Positions 13,931-25,400 of a DNA stretch of 64,000 nt are shown piece by piece (position 1 is the stretch's first letter; every line of letters starts with the position of its first letter). The notes under the pieces are model-generated. The model had not been told where the DNA came from. It saw only the letters and a program-made list of their open reading frames with translations, and did no database searches. The position numbers and the translations under genes were made by a program. Origin of the DNA: Acanthopleura granulata (taxonomy: Eukaryota > Mollusca > Polyplacophora > Chitonida > Chitonidae); contig JABBOT010000080.1 in NCBI GenBank assembly GCA_016165875.1, positions 49,248,032-49,312,031 of the forward strand, given 5' to 3'.

Positions 13931-14117
13931 TTCAGTTGGATGGGCCAGTGAAGGGTTCACTGGTGTTTTCTGACGGTGAACATTATAATACACATACAAC
14001 TGCGGTTACAGGTATGGATGGAACCACAACAGAGCGGGCAGGAATGAAGATGTACAGTCAGTTAAATGATGTGTGTACATGTAAATGTATGATGGCTGAC
14101 ATGAGTTTGGAAGGATC

Positions 14118-16052
14118 TTATACAAAAGTGATAGTCTTGACAGTTTCTGTGGATTTCTGAGTGTCCACATCTGTGGACACAGAGATGGTCGATATCGTCT
14201 GGGCGCCCATATCACCTGTCCCGCAGAACTCCTTGATCGACTGCACTCCATATTTCACCTGTTCCATCCCCATGACAACCCCAGCTCGGACGCGATTTGC
14301 TGCGTGACTGCCTGACGAGCGAATGGTATCTATGTATTGTGACCCAGATGACTTGATAGTCATGACTTGGTGACGAACGCGCTCAATGTTGCGCTCCACT
14401 CCATGTCTCAGGCGCCAGCGCACATCATCCAGAGTTTCTCGGATGTTTTCTGGGAATTCTGCTGCAAATTTGTCATAGTCCTCACCAGTAGGTGTACGAC
14501 ATTTGCCGGGTGATGCACCTGCTGTTAACAGTGGCGATGTGCCAGGCAACGGGGAATCATCATCCTCATCACCATCCCAATCATCGTCACAACTCCTCAA
14601 AGTAGAGCTGTCTACACTTTCTATATCAAAATCTTCTGTGGCTTCCTTGTCCTCCTTTGTTTCATCAACCTCCTTTTTCTCGGTTTGATTGCGACATCTA
14701 TTGACAATGTATGAAATAAGGCCAATGAAAATTCCACACACAATGAATGCAGCAGTCAGCTCTGCTGAAAACAGTAGACTTCCTGAATAGGCCACAGGCA
14801 GTCCAGTGTGCACCCAAACTGTGACACTGACAGCGTCCATTCCAGCTGGGTTTACTGCAGTGCATGTGTAGTTGCCGCTTAAAGCACCTCGCATGCCATC
14901 CACTGTTATCTGCCCTTGAACAGGAGACGTCACATGAGTGCGCTGTAAGTGATCACTAAAAACATACAAGTTCTCTGAGAAAACTTGAACAAGTTCAGAT
15001 TGTTCTAGAAGATGGTAACCGGAGGGATGACCATAAATATCACCTGTGGGCAGTGTCCACAGAATGGATGGCTTGGGGTGACCTTTAGCATGACAGGTCA
15101 AGCTGAATTTTGAGTTGTAAATAACATCTAGAGGTTCTGAAACTGAAATAATCATCGGCTCTGAGCAGTTCACCTTGCCTTCAGATAACTTCGTCAAAGC
15201 TTTGCCTTCATACTCTGGAGGTGACCGGCACACTGGTTGACTCCGCATAGCCGGAGCAGAGGGGCTGTAGAGCATTCTGACCAACGGCCCCACAGAACAA
15301 GAGCAGTCCCACGGGTTTTTATGAAGATCTAGATTTTTCAACCTAGCAAAATCTGCGACCACTTCTTCTGGTACAGCCTTGAGATTGTTATTAGAGACAT
15401 CTAGACTTTCTAGAGAAGTGAGATTCACAAACTGTTCGTGATGTAAGAAAGAGATTTTGTTATCACCAAAGTTAAGCAGCTTTAACTCGCCTTTTTCAGA
15501 GAATGAATCTAAAGGTAAGCTTTTGATCAGGTTTTCTTGCAACATTAGGGATTCTAAATTATTTAAGTCAGCAAACAACTGAGATGGTATTTTCTGAATC
15601 TGATTGCCACTGAGATCAAGATGGCGGAGTTCTAATAACTCTGAAAAGAAATCTTTTACGATTGTCTGAATACCATTGTTTGAAAGACTGAGGTAAGTTA
15701 AATTTATATTTCGATATAAGGGAAGGCCCTTGTGTGATACAGTTGGTATAAAATAGCGATGAATTTCCAGGTGAGCCAGTCTCTCAAAATAAGTCAGCAG
15801 ATAAAGTTCTTCGGAGCTGCCTTTGAAAAGTTTCAAGCATTTCTCGTCAGGTGCAATCTGTTTGGGCCCATGAATGCCGTGCCCTGAGGGGACCAGGCCC
15901 CTGGGGCACATCGTACAGCTATCTGTCACATTACAGCCACACCTGGAATTCCCATCGCAGAATGGAGCACAGTTACTTCTGGGTAGCAGCCACAATAGCA
16001 ATGTAGCAAGAAAGATTTCTCCAAGGGAGGTTACCAACAACTTCACCATCAT
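14118..16052 (-). CDS. LRR-Ig transmembrane protein
   Basis: Uninterrupted 644-aa frame, probably a type I cell-surface adhesion or signalling protein of the LRR-Ig superfamily (Kekkon/LRRC-like). Seen in the sequence: signal peptide at residues 1-28; LRRNT cysteines 28, 32, 38, 40, 46 and 49; about five leucine-rich repeats (118-245, e.g. LRHLDLSGNQIQKIP); LRRCT with NPWDCSC and cysteines 250, 252, 275 and 296; one C2-type Ig domain with Cys320 and Cys397 (GNYTCTAVNPAG); a transmembrane helix at about 426-450; an acidic tail (461-500); a basic amphipathic segment (532-615); and C-terminal ITFV, which fits a class I PDZ ligand (T-F-V). Two Met codons lie in tandem and I chose the first. The coding region has no intron, but an acceptor just upstream suggests a 5' UTR intron. 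Ligand and exact orthology are unknown. Confidence 0.95.
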   Translation of the reverse strand: MMVKLLVTSLGEIFLATLLLWLLPRSNCAPFCDGNSRCGCNVTDSCTMCPRGLVPSGHGIHGPKQIAPDEKCLKLFKGSSEELYLLTYFERLAHLEIHRYFIPTVSHKGLPLYRNINLTYLSLSNNGIQTIVKDFFSELLELRHLDLSGNQIQKIPSQLFADLNNLESLMLQENLIKSLPLDSFSEKGELKLLNFGDNKISFLHHEQFVNLTSLESLDVSNNNLKAVPEEVVADFARLKNLDLHKNPWDCSCSVGPLVRMLYSPSAPAMRSQPVCRSPPEYEGKALTKLSEGKVNCSEPMIISVSEPLDVIYNSKFSLTCHAKGHPKPSILWTLPTGDIYGHPSGYHLLEQSELVQVFSENLYVFSDHLQRTHVTSPVQGQITVDGMRGALSGNYTCTAVNPAGMDAVSVTVWVHTGLPVAYSGSLLFSAELTAAFIVCGIFIGLISYIVNRCRNQTEKKEVDETKEDKEATEDFDIESVDSSTLRSCDDDWDGDEDDDSPLPGTSPLLTAGASPGKCRTPTGEDYDKFAAEFPENIRETLDDVRWRLRHGVERNIERVRHQVMTIKSSGSQYIDTIRSSGSHAANRVRAGVVMGMEQVKYGVQSIKEFCGTGDMGAQTISTISVSTDVDTQKSTETVKTITFV

Positions 16053-16090
16053 GGGTTACTTCCCTTCCCTGGCCTCTGTCCTTTCACATT
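16053..16090 (-). other. LRR-Ig 5' UTR piece after a 3' splice site
   Basis: On the minus strand the sequence reads ggtgttatgtttcag followed by aatgtgaaagg and reaches the ATGATG 38 bases later. The tttcag is a plausible acceptor, so the coding exon probably starts at 16090 and the promoter lies further upstream, towards calsyntenin. The distal 5' UTR exon was not identified. Confidence 0.5.
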
Positions 16091-17449
16091 CTGAAACATA
16101 ACACCAAAAACATCATGACAAATATGCATAATTTCCTTTTAATTTTATCACCCATGCCATTAATCTGATTACAAATGTCACAGCTGCAAAAATGTAATTA
16201 GATATGAAATATATACAGCCTGATTTATTTCATGAGCATCAAACTCATGAGAGCTGAGACGCTGTACAAAGGGATGGTAGCATCTCCAGGCTAAGTTAAC
16301 TGTGCATGCAACTACGATGGTTACAGACCTTTTTCACATGTAATACCACAGTCATTATAACTGAATGAGTCTACAGTGGTTAAGTGGAACAGAGATTTGT
16401 AATGTTGTTCAAGCCTTGTTTTATTTAAGATACAACTCTGCCAACATCTTCTTGGTTCAACATCAATGTGGTCAAATCAAGATAACACTTGCCATATCAT
16501 CATATAAGCCATAATGCAGCCCAATACTAATGCCAACACTTACAGCACTATTTCTGATTCGAGACACCATTACATGTGCTTGAACTTTGCCCTTATAATA
16601 AGCCCTTATTTGCCCTTATAACAAGGCCATTATGTTTTATGTTTGTCAACTTTAACTTTTTTCTTTATCTGGGATTGAGCCTTAATTTCATCCTGATAAT
16701 ATGGTTAAGCTTTAATCTAACAGGTTGTTCTGGGGTTGCTTTCATTTAAGCTATTTTCACATATAACAAATGTATCTTATTCTTAAGGCAATCTATTGGG
16801 GTTTTGGTGCTGGGGGAGTTGTGGACCTTCTGTCTGCTCCCAGCGTGCCATTTATTCATAACTATATTTGTAACAAACTTTAGTTCAACAATGAAACCAT
16901 GTGATTAGATTGGACTTATTAGGTTTTAATGCTGGGGTATAGTGCATGTAAGCCTAAAGATTAGCTTTCTGGTAGTCAGAAGTTGGAAAATACTTCAAGG
17001 CTAAAAGCCAGCATACCTGGAATTTACCACTGCTACCTTCCAAGCAAGTGACAAATTATTTGGGACACATAGATTTTTACTTGCATATGTACTTGTAGGC
17101 TACATTGGAGGAAGGTACATGTAAGTGATCTCTTGAGCTTCATATCAGATCAGCTACATGGCCCTACGAGTTCTCATAAACCTGAGACACCGAGAAAACG
17201 GTGGTAGAGAAACCTTGATAAATGAAGACTAAGTGAAGAGACATATCTTGTGACAATGTTCAATCATTTAAGAGACATGCATTTTACCACTGAATACTTC
17301 AAGGGCAAACTGATTGTTATGATCCCATATTTTTTTATTTTAAGAAGGCAAACATTGCAACTGTACATTTATATGTACATGTATGCTTCCAAAATTACTG
17401 GGATACTTAATTTAAGTGGCCTGTCTTAGTAAACTAACTACTGTAACTG

Positions 17450-17452
<3 letters not shown>

Positions 17453-17500
<48 letters not shown>
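17453..17500. repeat. (TA)n microsatellite
   Basis: About 24 uninterrupted TA dinucleotides. Confidence 0.97.
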
Positions 17501-17504
<4 letters not shown>

Positions 17505-18509
17505 AATTCACTGAGATAATTTACATGTATAATGCCAACATTCGTTACCATAAACTACGTTTGGGCCTATTTCTTAGACAATAGAAACCATGTTGAGGAA
17601 GCCATGTTTAATTGGTTATCTCCCCTGTTTGGTCATTTTACCCACATCATGGCTTCTGCTTGGAGCAATCACGCTTGTGATCTCCTTCAGTCCAGTCCAA
17701 GAAATGGACCTGAAAATATAGCAATTCTTCAAATAACATATATATCTGGATAGCTTTTGGCTGCTAATTTGATGAATGCCTATGCACTGGTCTCTCACGT
17801 ATAGCCCACCCCTAATCGTACTATCCGGTGTATTGGTCTGGTCTTCAGGCTGGCCTATGTCCAACAAACAACAGAGCCTGTCAAACAAATGGGTCCAAGT
17901 TTTAATCTTGGCCTTTTTATATTAAGAGTTCAGGACCCCTAACAAGGCCCCCTCTCTTGTTTTGCATTAAAACAGTCTAGGGTTTACCACTGGCTGCTGC
18001 TGTGGCTGTGATACTCTGCCACCTCAGTAAAAAGGAAATAGAAGAAATCGCCATTTGGGATTAACATTAGTTCGATTAATTTAAATATTGATGTCTATTT
18101 TCAAGAATTTCTGGTATTTACCTGCCTGAACGTTTAATCCCTGAATTTTAAACTCCTCTTGGTCCGCTCCACAAAGCACTTACTTAGCGTTACCAAAGTG
18201 GCCTTCAAATCTGTCCTAAAACAGCAGCATGCGTCAGTTTCTTGCATGGATTGAAAAGAACAGGGCCTTTGTTATCAAAAAGATATTTGTGGCTGTTTTG
18301 GAGTATCAATGCTTGACCAGTCATGTGTATATTTATACACCAGTGTGAAGGTAAATTATCAAGGAACACAGCCATGCAAATGTTATTGGATAAGGATATG
18401 TGGTTTTGGAGATCTGGGCGATAGAATGGAGTTAGTATCCCAGTAATGAAGCGGTCGCTACCAACCCATACTGGCCTTTTCCCTGTGAATGTACGCCATA
18501 CCTAGCCAA

Positions 18510-18584
18510 GTATTATATACATGGCGTTTACGTATACACCACAGAACAGTTGTAGCGTATATGTAAATGCCATGTATATAATAC
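18510..18584. repeat. 28-bp inverted repeat, 19-base loop
   Basis: The left arm (18510-18537, starting gtattatatacatggc) and right arm (18557-18584) are inverted copies with two differences in 28. Both differences would be G-U pairs in plus-strand RNA, so the whole stem can pair. It could be a miRNA-like hairpin, the end of a small palindromic transposon, or a cruciform. Confidence 0.85.
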
Positions 18585-19080
18585 CAAACCCCACTATGTG
18601 CCCCGAAGACTAGATTGTTTAAAGCTATTAAACGAGTACTATCGTCTATTTCCCTTGGTAAAAGAAGGTAAAATCGGAGGGATTGACATGGATTAACTGT
18701 CTTGACTGTTGAGTGTTGTCTCCTTTGTGACCTTAATGTTCATTTATAGGAGTAGATTTCCATACTTCGGAAATCAACAACTAAAGAATAAACAGTATTT
18801 TTCAAAGTTTAATTATGTCGCATTCTTCCTGAAATTAAATGTTATGGTGAGTATAAACTTGAAGAATTAGCAAGTTTCCTGTCAAAACAAAGAATCTCCC
18901 ACCTGTTCTTGAATGATCATCCATTATGTCACCTGAAATACCGGAACTTGCGCACCAATGCATCGGAGTTTCTTCCGGCTGTTACATCTATTGAACGCAC
19001 CCACACAACCAGATGTAAAATAGACTTTCAAGGAAAAACAGAAGAGTAAACTGGTGAAATATCGCTTTTTTCAAATGGAT

Positions 19081-19350
19081 TGTGTCCGTAGTTAGTTTTA
19101 ATATGTATTTCATTGCTCCAAAAGGGTAGTGGTGAACGAAGGGGACGATTCCGTTTGACATTTCTTAAAACCCCGGCTGGAGTACATCGGAGTGGCGGAA
19201 GAGCAAATTAACATATTCTCGACCATCACGAAATTTGTCAGCCATATTGTGAGGGAATTTGATACTTCAACTCGGCGAGCAGGAGCTGTTTTCACTATCA
19301 AGAGGATATCTCAGACCCGCAGAAGCGCATTTACCACAACTGGTGGCAAC
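19081..19350 (+). promoter_or_regulatory. CLSTN: Probable 5' UTR and proximal promoter of calsyntenin
   Basis: The stretch before the start codon has more CpG than its surroundings (e.g. ctcggcgagcagg, cttccggctg). The calsyntenin frame stays open upstream to a GTG at 19192 but has no ATG before 19351. The ATG has A at -3 (gcaacATG). The transcription start cannot be placed, and no TATA box in a convincing position was seen. Confidence 0.4.
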
Positions 19351-19420
19351 ATGTTTAGGATAGGGATAGGAGTGTGCTGGATTTTGATAGTTTCTATCGG
19401 AAATTCTCACGGAATCTCTG
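19351..19420 (+). CDS. CLSTN: Calsyntenin exon 1: signal peptide
   Basis: Encodes MFRIGIGVCWILIVSIGN and a few more residues, a typical signal peptide. Donor ctctg|gtaagt leaves one base (phase 1). Confidence 0.9.
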
Positions 19421-22400
19421 GTAAGTCGGTCGGCTCTGCCGTTCGTATCAAAGGGACAGGTGTGCGTCAAATCAGTGAGTGTTTTTGTGTGTTGTTGTTG
19501 AAATTATACCCTCTAATATCCATCCATTCCTATGAACTGTTCAACAGATCCTGTTTTATATACGCACAAACAAATGCCCTGTCACACATGCTATAGGACC
19601 GCATATTGTGCTTAGTTGTGGGAGTGTAAAATAAAGGAATTGTGAAAGAACCAAACTGCAACATATCCAAGTATCAACAAGCGTGTGCGGATATTTGTTT
19701 TTTTTACCTTTCAGAATCATTCGGTTGTTCATTCCTTTGTTGTCACCGGATTTTGTTACCAGAGACCAACTGTTTAAATCCATTTTGTTTTAGGTTAGTT
19801 ATTTTCTTGCTCAGTTTGAGGACTTACTTACATAAGTGGTTTCCGTCTTGGTATTGTAATAGTACACCACATGTACAAATTTCGGAATGCCCCATAATGC
19901 AGAATGGATTCAGATGAATAATATGTAAGGAAGTTATAAGAAAGTGGAAGAAAGATGAGTTCTCTTCCAGTGACATTTCATAAATTGTGATTTTAATGTG
20001 TGTGGATTTACAAGACACATGAGATTATAAGCCAAATGAAGAAAAGTATGTCAAAGAAAATTTTTTTGTGTTAATTTTCATTTTTGTGGTATATTTTATA
20101 CCAGGATACCTGGATATGCTGAGCAGTTTTTCTCGTACTTGTAAATGTTATTACATTTCGTAAGGTGCATATCAACATAGAGAACCAAACCTTTTCATGT
20201 ATCCTTTAAGTGACAAACCTTCTAGCAATCTGTTACCACTAGCTCGCTAGCTTTCTATTGCTAAACGAATAGGGATTATTGACCTCAGATTATATGATTA
20301 TGCCAAATTGCCGAATGTTTCTAAAAATATGAATTATTTGCCAATTTCAAAAATAAGAAATGGGTGGTATTATAATAAATGATCAACATATAAAGAAGAA
20401 AAAATTACAAGTCAATAATCCTCTTGTTCATAGTACATACATCATCATCCATGAAAGAAAGTGACAATTTCCTGATGAAAAAATGAAAGTAGAAATTTCA
20501 GATATGATAAAATAGCACTTGGAATGTTTTGATAGACATTTCCACAATGACCTGTATATACATACGACAATAATTATGATAGGCATAAAGTTGTCAGTTC
20601 TAAGGTTATATGGCTGGGCTTATGAATTAATACAAATGCATGATGATTTTGACCAAATATAATCACTATGTTCATAATTCTAATACTGTATATGTATTTT
20701 CAAGTTCTATTTAGGGCTAACCAGGAAACTCCTTAGAGCAAAAATGTTTGTGATAAATTATTTTGACCCGCTCTACCCTTGGTCATTCAGAATGTCCAGA
20801 GGCTGAAGCCAGCTTAGCCAGCTTAACTAGGTAAATGGATTAACTGACCATTGTAAGCATGTTTGTTAACCTCAGCTGACCCTGTGGATACAGGTCACTT
20901 GATTTGGGGCCAAATGCTTACAGCTATTGTCCTCCTGAGGTGTAAATCTGATTTGATCCTAACCTTCTGTTCTTTGGCAGAATCATGGACTGGTTATTGA
21001 ACAGCTTAAGATTAATTCTTAGCACCCCATGTAGTAAAGGAGAAAATTAAGGAAAGGAGAGATGTATTACTCGGTCGTCCATGTGAAAGGATCATGAATG
21101 TCTAGAAATATCCTTTGTCTAATATGGTATCCTTCAGTTGTCTTTGAGTTGGCTGCCATGGAAGCTTATCTATGTATACAACTCAGTGTGAGGATTTAAA
21201 AGCCAGTTAACTAAATTGCCAGAAACCACGGAAGAAAAAAAATATTTTGATTTGGATGCCGAGATGTTATAGTCTGAATTAAATAGAGTTGAAGAGGGGT
21301 TAATTTGAATTTTGGACCTCCTATTTAAAGGCTAAGTGTGGAAATAATTATTGTTCAATAATTTACTTATCATTCAAAGACATCACCTTGTTCGGGTTTT
21401 TAATATCACTTCTGTGAAACTGACTGATTTTGTAATTTTTTAAAGAAAATTTATTTGACGTGTAGCCGCAAGTCTTGCCTGGCATTTCTGTGTACATCTA
21501 CATCATTTACAGTATGTAAATGTGACGAAGAAAAAGGGCCACAGATTTCTGCCTTCTTGATGTGGCCATAAGGTACAGGTTTATGATTATGTACATTAAC
21601 ATGCATTTACATGTACCTTATGATGGGCTGAGTGCACATTTGTCTGAACTGTGTAAAAGGATTCAGATTTGGAGTGTATTTATTTTTTTTCATTGTTTAT
21701 TTTGGTTTCAAGTAATTGATAGTTGTTGATGTTTGTTAAGTGCATTTACAATTTATAGTTTACATTTCTTTGTCATTTTCATTGACTAATTAGGCATTTA
21801 TATTTATTTGATATTTACTTTAAAATTAATGTGAAATACAGTTAACATAACTGATGTGATCTGTGGCTTTTTTCCTTATTAGAGAACTCCTGATGAATTT
21901 CTATTATTTCAAATCCTCATGTGCGTGAATACCGCGTCATATACCATTTTGAAAAAATAGCCTTATGAAAAAATTTTACTCCAGTGTTCGTATATTCTAA
22001 AACTCAGGGATAAATTTTTTGTCACCCGATTTGTTTGATCATTTTATGTAGATGTAATCTGTATGGATTTAAAATAAGGGTCTGAAGAAGGTGATATAGA
22101 GGCAGAAGTGTATCAATCAAGTATCAAGAAGGGAGAAACATCCCTTGACAAGCTGTACTTAAAGTGATTGTGATGGTTGGCTGGCCACTGTCTAATATAT
22201 ATGGTCTTATTTAGGACACTGAACTCTCTTTTTAATTTTTAAAAATATTGTAAGATGTATATGTCAAGATTTGGTCAGCAAATGACCTAAGTTGGTGATC
22301 ATTTAAGTAGTATAATATGTTTATTTAAAATAGTGGCAGTTTGGGTGTTTTTAAAGACTGAGTTTACATGTAGTTTGTATTAATTATACATCTGTTGTAT

Positions 22401-25400
22401 AGATATATGTAACATGAACGAGTGTTTAAAGTGACTTACTAATTTGTAGGGCATGTTATTTTGAAAAGCGCATATATTATCAACTTTTTGTCACTGGAAG
22501 AAAAAATGCTAAGAATACATCCAGTTTTCACAGGCACTTATCAAGAGATGCCAGAAAATTTCCCTTGGAAATTTCCCTGTTTTTGCCTGTCAGATTAAAT
22601 TTCCTTGGTGATGATGTCATTGAGTATTAAGGTAACAAAAGTAATCCTGTACATCAGGGGAAGCATTGGGCTGTAATCTGATTTTATGTTCCTTCCCTAA
22701 ACCTGATAACTTTGACAAAATAATTGGCTAAATCTTGATTTGATGATGCTTTTCAAAAAGAATAGTGGAACTAGATTTATGATGGTTGGAAACACAAGTG
22801 GGATGTGTGGCTATTTCTGTCACAGGAAGTTGTACAACGTTTGTCCTTATATGGCATTTGGAGGTGCAGCATTATTTTACATCATAACAGGTTACAAATT
22901 TTGTGGCTCTGTTTTTTTACCCTGTAGATAATAGAAAAAAAAAATTACCAGGTGACAAATGCGTAATGAACTTCAACAACGTGAAAGGCAGATCCAGTAA
23001 TTACCTGCTTTTGTACAGGTTGCATGCTTAACTGAGCATGACGATGAAGCATTACTGTGGAAATTCTGACATCATTTTGATTTTATAGTTACACCTACAC
23101 ACTTCTTTAATTAGAAGGTAAAAGAAATTAGTTGTCAGATGATAATCTCACAAGTAAAAAGCAGCTGTTTGTAGACATACATTATCATAATGAATAAAGC
23201 GAATGAAGCCTGACGAGTGAGAGAAGCACAAGGCAGAGTTTACGATGTCTGATTAAGTCTGGATACACATAAATGATACATCTGGATCTTCCATCTATCT
23301 AATGCTGAATAGATTATTACCAGATTAAGTTTAATTTAATGAAATTAATGATGAATAACTTTACCCCTAAATGAAAATGAGTAACATATACATACTGGTA
23401 CACTTCTGCTTTTGTTGTTCAGCAATCTTTTATACCATGACATCCTTGAACAGTTGGTGTTAAGCATCTTTTGCTGGAAAGGGTTTGCCTCATTAGCCTC
23501 TGTTCATGCTCCATAAATTGGAACATGGAATGTCTACATTGTTCATTTCCTTGTACAGAGGTTGGTAACCTGGATCGATCGTGACATAGCACAAGACCTG
23601 TTTGTACTTTGTTAGCGTGTTTGGACTTAAAATTTAAACTCAAATGTAACTTACTTGCATATTTAATACAGTGTGTACGACAGAGCTGTTTAATCTGTTA
23701 TTCACTGCAGAGCGAGCTAATAATTCTTAGGGATGGTGTATTTTTGGTTCTGAAGTTTGCGAAGTGGAAAGTGTATTCCTAAATTCCAAAACTATGTGCC
23801 CTTTCTTCAAATGTCCTAAAAATGCTTATTTTTAGAAACAATTTCTTTGCTGTCCTTAAGAAATTTTCCCAGGATAACGTGAATATTATACGGTCCCGAT
23901 ACCCATATGAATACACAGTGCTACACACATTATGTACACTTATTGTTTTAAAAGGTGTGTACTTGATTTTCTTCTGGGTACAGAAGGACATGGTGGCTAC
24001 TATAAATGTTTTGGATGAAGCCTACAAGATTATGCACATCTTGTAATTTCAGAGGCTAACCGCTTTGACCCACGCATAATCTCAAAGAATGTTGATGACA
24101 GAGGGGCACCATTGTTTCACGGGGTGATAGGAGAGAATGAGAAGGTGGTGGTTCTGGACCAACCCTTAACTGCCAAGGATGACGATGAAATGGGTGAAGC
24201 AAGTAAGTACTCCCAAGGATAAAGCGAACGCATCAAGTACATTATAGCGCACTGTGTTTTGACGTCTGACCTAAACCAAATTCACAGAATGCAACAGATC
24301 AACCAACACATTTATATACAATTTGTAGAGCTCAACAAATCACTGATAGTCAGCATGCAAGCACAGTGTGTAATAGTCATATTTTGATGATTTTGGTAGC
24401 ATGCCTTGGAAGTTTTGAACTGTGCTGAATCTGCTGTATCCTGTAGTTTTGACAAAGAACAAGATTTTTGAACAAATTTATGATGTCCAGGAATTACTGT
24501 TTCTTTCTGGAGGTAATGAAAATTTTTAAAGTGCATACATGATGTAGCCTTCTTGATGCATGTACCTACAAATAGATGTAGTTGTGGATAAGAAGCTATG
24601 AGAAGGATCTTCATGTACAGCACAGCCATCACCAGTACATATCTACCAGAGCAGCCCGATTAATGAAACAATGTAGGCTGTCAACCTGTATTTGTCAGAT
24701 CAGTATGTGGCCAGTGTGGCTAAATGTGGATGTACAGGTATGGGATGGTGTAGGATGTCAAAACCTGCATCTAAAGCAACCTTTTTTTAGTCTCTGTTAA
24801 CTGTCTGTACATGCAGGCTTCCCATGGTAAAGTTAAAAAAGCTGTAGGTTGGACAGAAGTAGGCCAGTTTGACATTCATCAGGCCATCCCAGGCTTGTCT
24901 GGCCTGTAATTCAACTCCAGGCAAACCTGTATTTACCTATGTAATGTAAATACCTGCTTGGGTTACCACATCGTGGTGAACAGTGTCAGAGTCATGTAGT
25001 CTGTGTAAGACAAGGACTTGCTCTGTGCCAGCCCCAGACTGTTCCCAACGTGTATAAGAACTCAATAATGTTCACATGCGTGAAGCAATTAACAACATTA
25101 ATTTACACCTGTATAACGTGTGCATTGTTGATTAATTTTTTTTCTGAATCTTTAACTGAGAGAAATACATGTATCTTGTTACTGAAGGCACTGTATATTA
25201 GAACCACATCCACTGTTCATCAACTAATATGGAATCTCCAGTGGGTTAGGTTGTGACATCTGTATCATCTGTCTGGAGATTTTTGCATACATAATTTATG
25301 ATTTATACTGGATAAAAGTTGGCAGTCCGATATATTTACGTGTATGAATTGCAAGCTCACAATATGGTAGCATTTTATTAACTAGCTTATAGAAGACAAA

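Larger units (their letters stand above)
16091..19080. other. Shared upstream region of two divergent genes
   Basis: No coding exon is recognisable. The region separates the minus-strand LRR-Ig start from the plus-strand calsyntenin start and must hold 5' UTR, intron and promoter sequence for one or both. It contains a (TA)n tract and a long inverted repeat, listed separately. Confidence 0.6.

Noticed and set aside
19192..19350. N-terminal extension of calsyntenin from 19192
   Set aside because: The frame is open but begins with GTG, not ATG, and would bury the signal peptide; the first in-frame ATG is 19351.
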